Assembly: GCA_947454215.1 (NCBI GenBank)
Contig: CANGJN010000027.1
Coordinates: 1-7,134 of the forward strand
Direction of reading: 5' to 3'
Origin: Neisseriaceae bacterium
Lineage (GTDB): Bacteria; Pseudomonadota; Gammaproteobacteria; Burkholderiales; UBA11063
Length of the DNA stretch: 7,134 bases
In this document: positions 6,815-7,134 of the stretch, one piece after another
Position numbering within the stretch: the first letter of the stretch is position 1
Layout of the letters: each line of letters opens with the position of its first letter
Position numbers and translations under genes: made by a program
The notes under the pieces: generated by a model
Told to the model about the DNA's origin: nothing
Databases searched by the model: none
Seen by the model: the letters and a program-made list of their open reading frames with translations, nothing else

Positions 6815-7134
6815 ATGAACGAGAAGTTGATCCAGTTAATTTTTAATAGAAATGCAAATAAATTGGTTTCATTTTATGATTTATATGAGCAGGTGGCAAA
6901 TGAATTATTAAGCAGGGTTGAGTATTTAAAATTCAAAAAATATGTATTGCTAGATTTAGGAAGTGGTTTAAATATAGATTCTAAAATTCTTAGTAAATAT
7001 TTTAATAAAAGTTTATTATTAAAAATTGATTTTTCTCTTAATATTTTAAAATTATTTGGCTCTAAATTAAAATTTTATAATAAATTTTTTCCAAAAAATC
7101 AGTTTGATATTTGTGCTAATGTTTATAATTTACC
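6815..7134 (+). CDS. BioC-like SAM-dependent methyltransferase, C-terminus cut by window edge
   Basis: The plus strand is open from an ATG at 6815 to the right edge, giving 106 codons plus two bases. It encodes the start of a class I SAM-dependent methyltransferase. The N-terminus (FNRNANKLVSFYDLYEQVANELLSR in sense) resembles BioC, the malonyl-ACP O-methyltransferase that begins biotin precursor synthesis: F-x-R-A-A-xx-YD, then an xVAxxLLxRL helix. Motif I is LLDLGSGLN (residues 45-53), followed by the acidic strand end KIDFS (about 71-75) and FDICANVYNL (about 97-106), equivalent to BioC's FDxVxSNxxLQW. Motif I normally reads GxGxG; here the third glycine is an asparagine and YD is shifted, so the protein is divergent. 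GGAG lies 13 bases upstream, a long but usable spacing, and no earlier in-frame start has better support. The methyltransferase fold is likely. BioC is the best guess, and another methyltransferase cannot be excluded. Confidence 0.6.
   Translation, partial: MNEKLIQLIFNRNANKLVSFYDLYEQVANELLSRVEYLKFKKYVLLDLGSGLNIDSKILSKYFNKSLLLKIDFSLNILKLFGSKLKFYNKFFPKNQFDICANVYNL

Overview
This is a very AT-rich window, probably from the chromosome of a Gram-negative proteobacterium with a decaying, possibly host-associated or streamlined, genome. The evidence is a periplasmic PBP7-type endopeptidase, a membrane-bound WbpM/CapD-type sugar-nucleotide dehydratase, a BioC-like methyltransferase, long non-coding gaps and a broken transposase. 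The exact taxon cannot be read from the sequence.

Layout. Positions 1-1267 (minus strand) hold the N-terminal 422 codons of a secreted GloVer-type tandem-repeat protein that runs off the left edge. Positions 1268-3140 carry no intact gene. They contain a heavily mutated IS110-family transposase relic on the minus strand (about 1692-2352), several short inverted repeats, and a plausible promoter (2976-3005) for the next gene. Positions 3141-4985 encode a complete WbpM/CapD/PglF-like nucleoside-diphosphate-sugar dehydratase. Only 26 bases later comes a complete PbpG-like D-alanyl-D-alanine endopeptidase (5012-6040) with a striking histidine-rich segment after its signal peptide. Positions 6041-6814 are non-coding. 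They hold an approximately 230-250 bp inverted-repeat element resembling a MITE (GACATTCCGCA ends) and one isolated 28-base sequence resembling a degenerate type I-E CRISPR repeat. The window ends in the first 106 codons of a SAM-dependent methyltransferase resembling BioC (6815 to the edge).

How the genes relate. The dehydratase and the endopeptidase are probably co-transcribed and both act on the cell envelope: surface glycan precursors and peptidoglycan turnover. The GloVer protein is probably exported as well. The BioC-like gene (biotin precursor synthesis) is a separate unit.

I see no convincing new multi-gene system here. The observations most worth a second look are the MITE-like element, the solitary CRISPR-like repeat, the IS110 relic and the poly-histidine endopeptidase.
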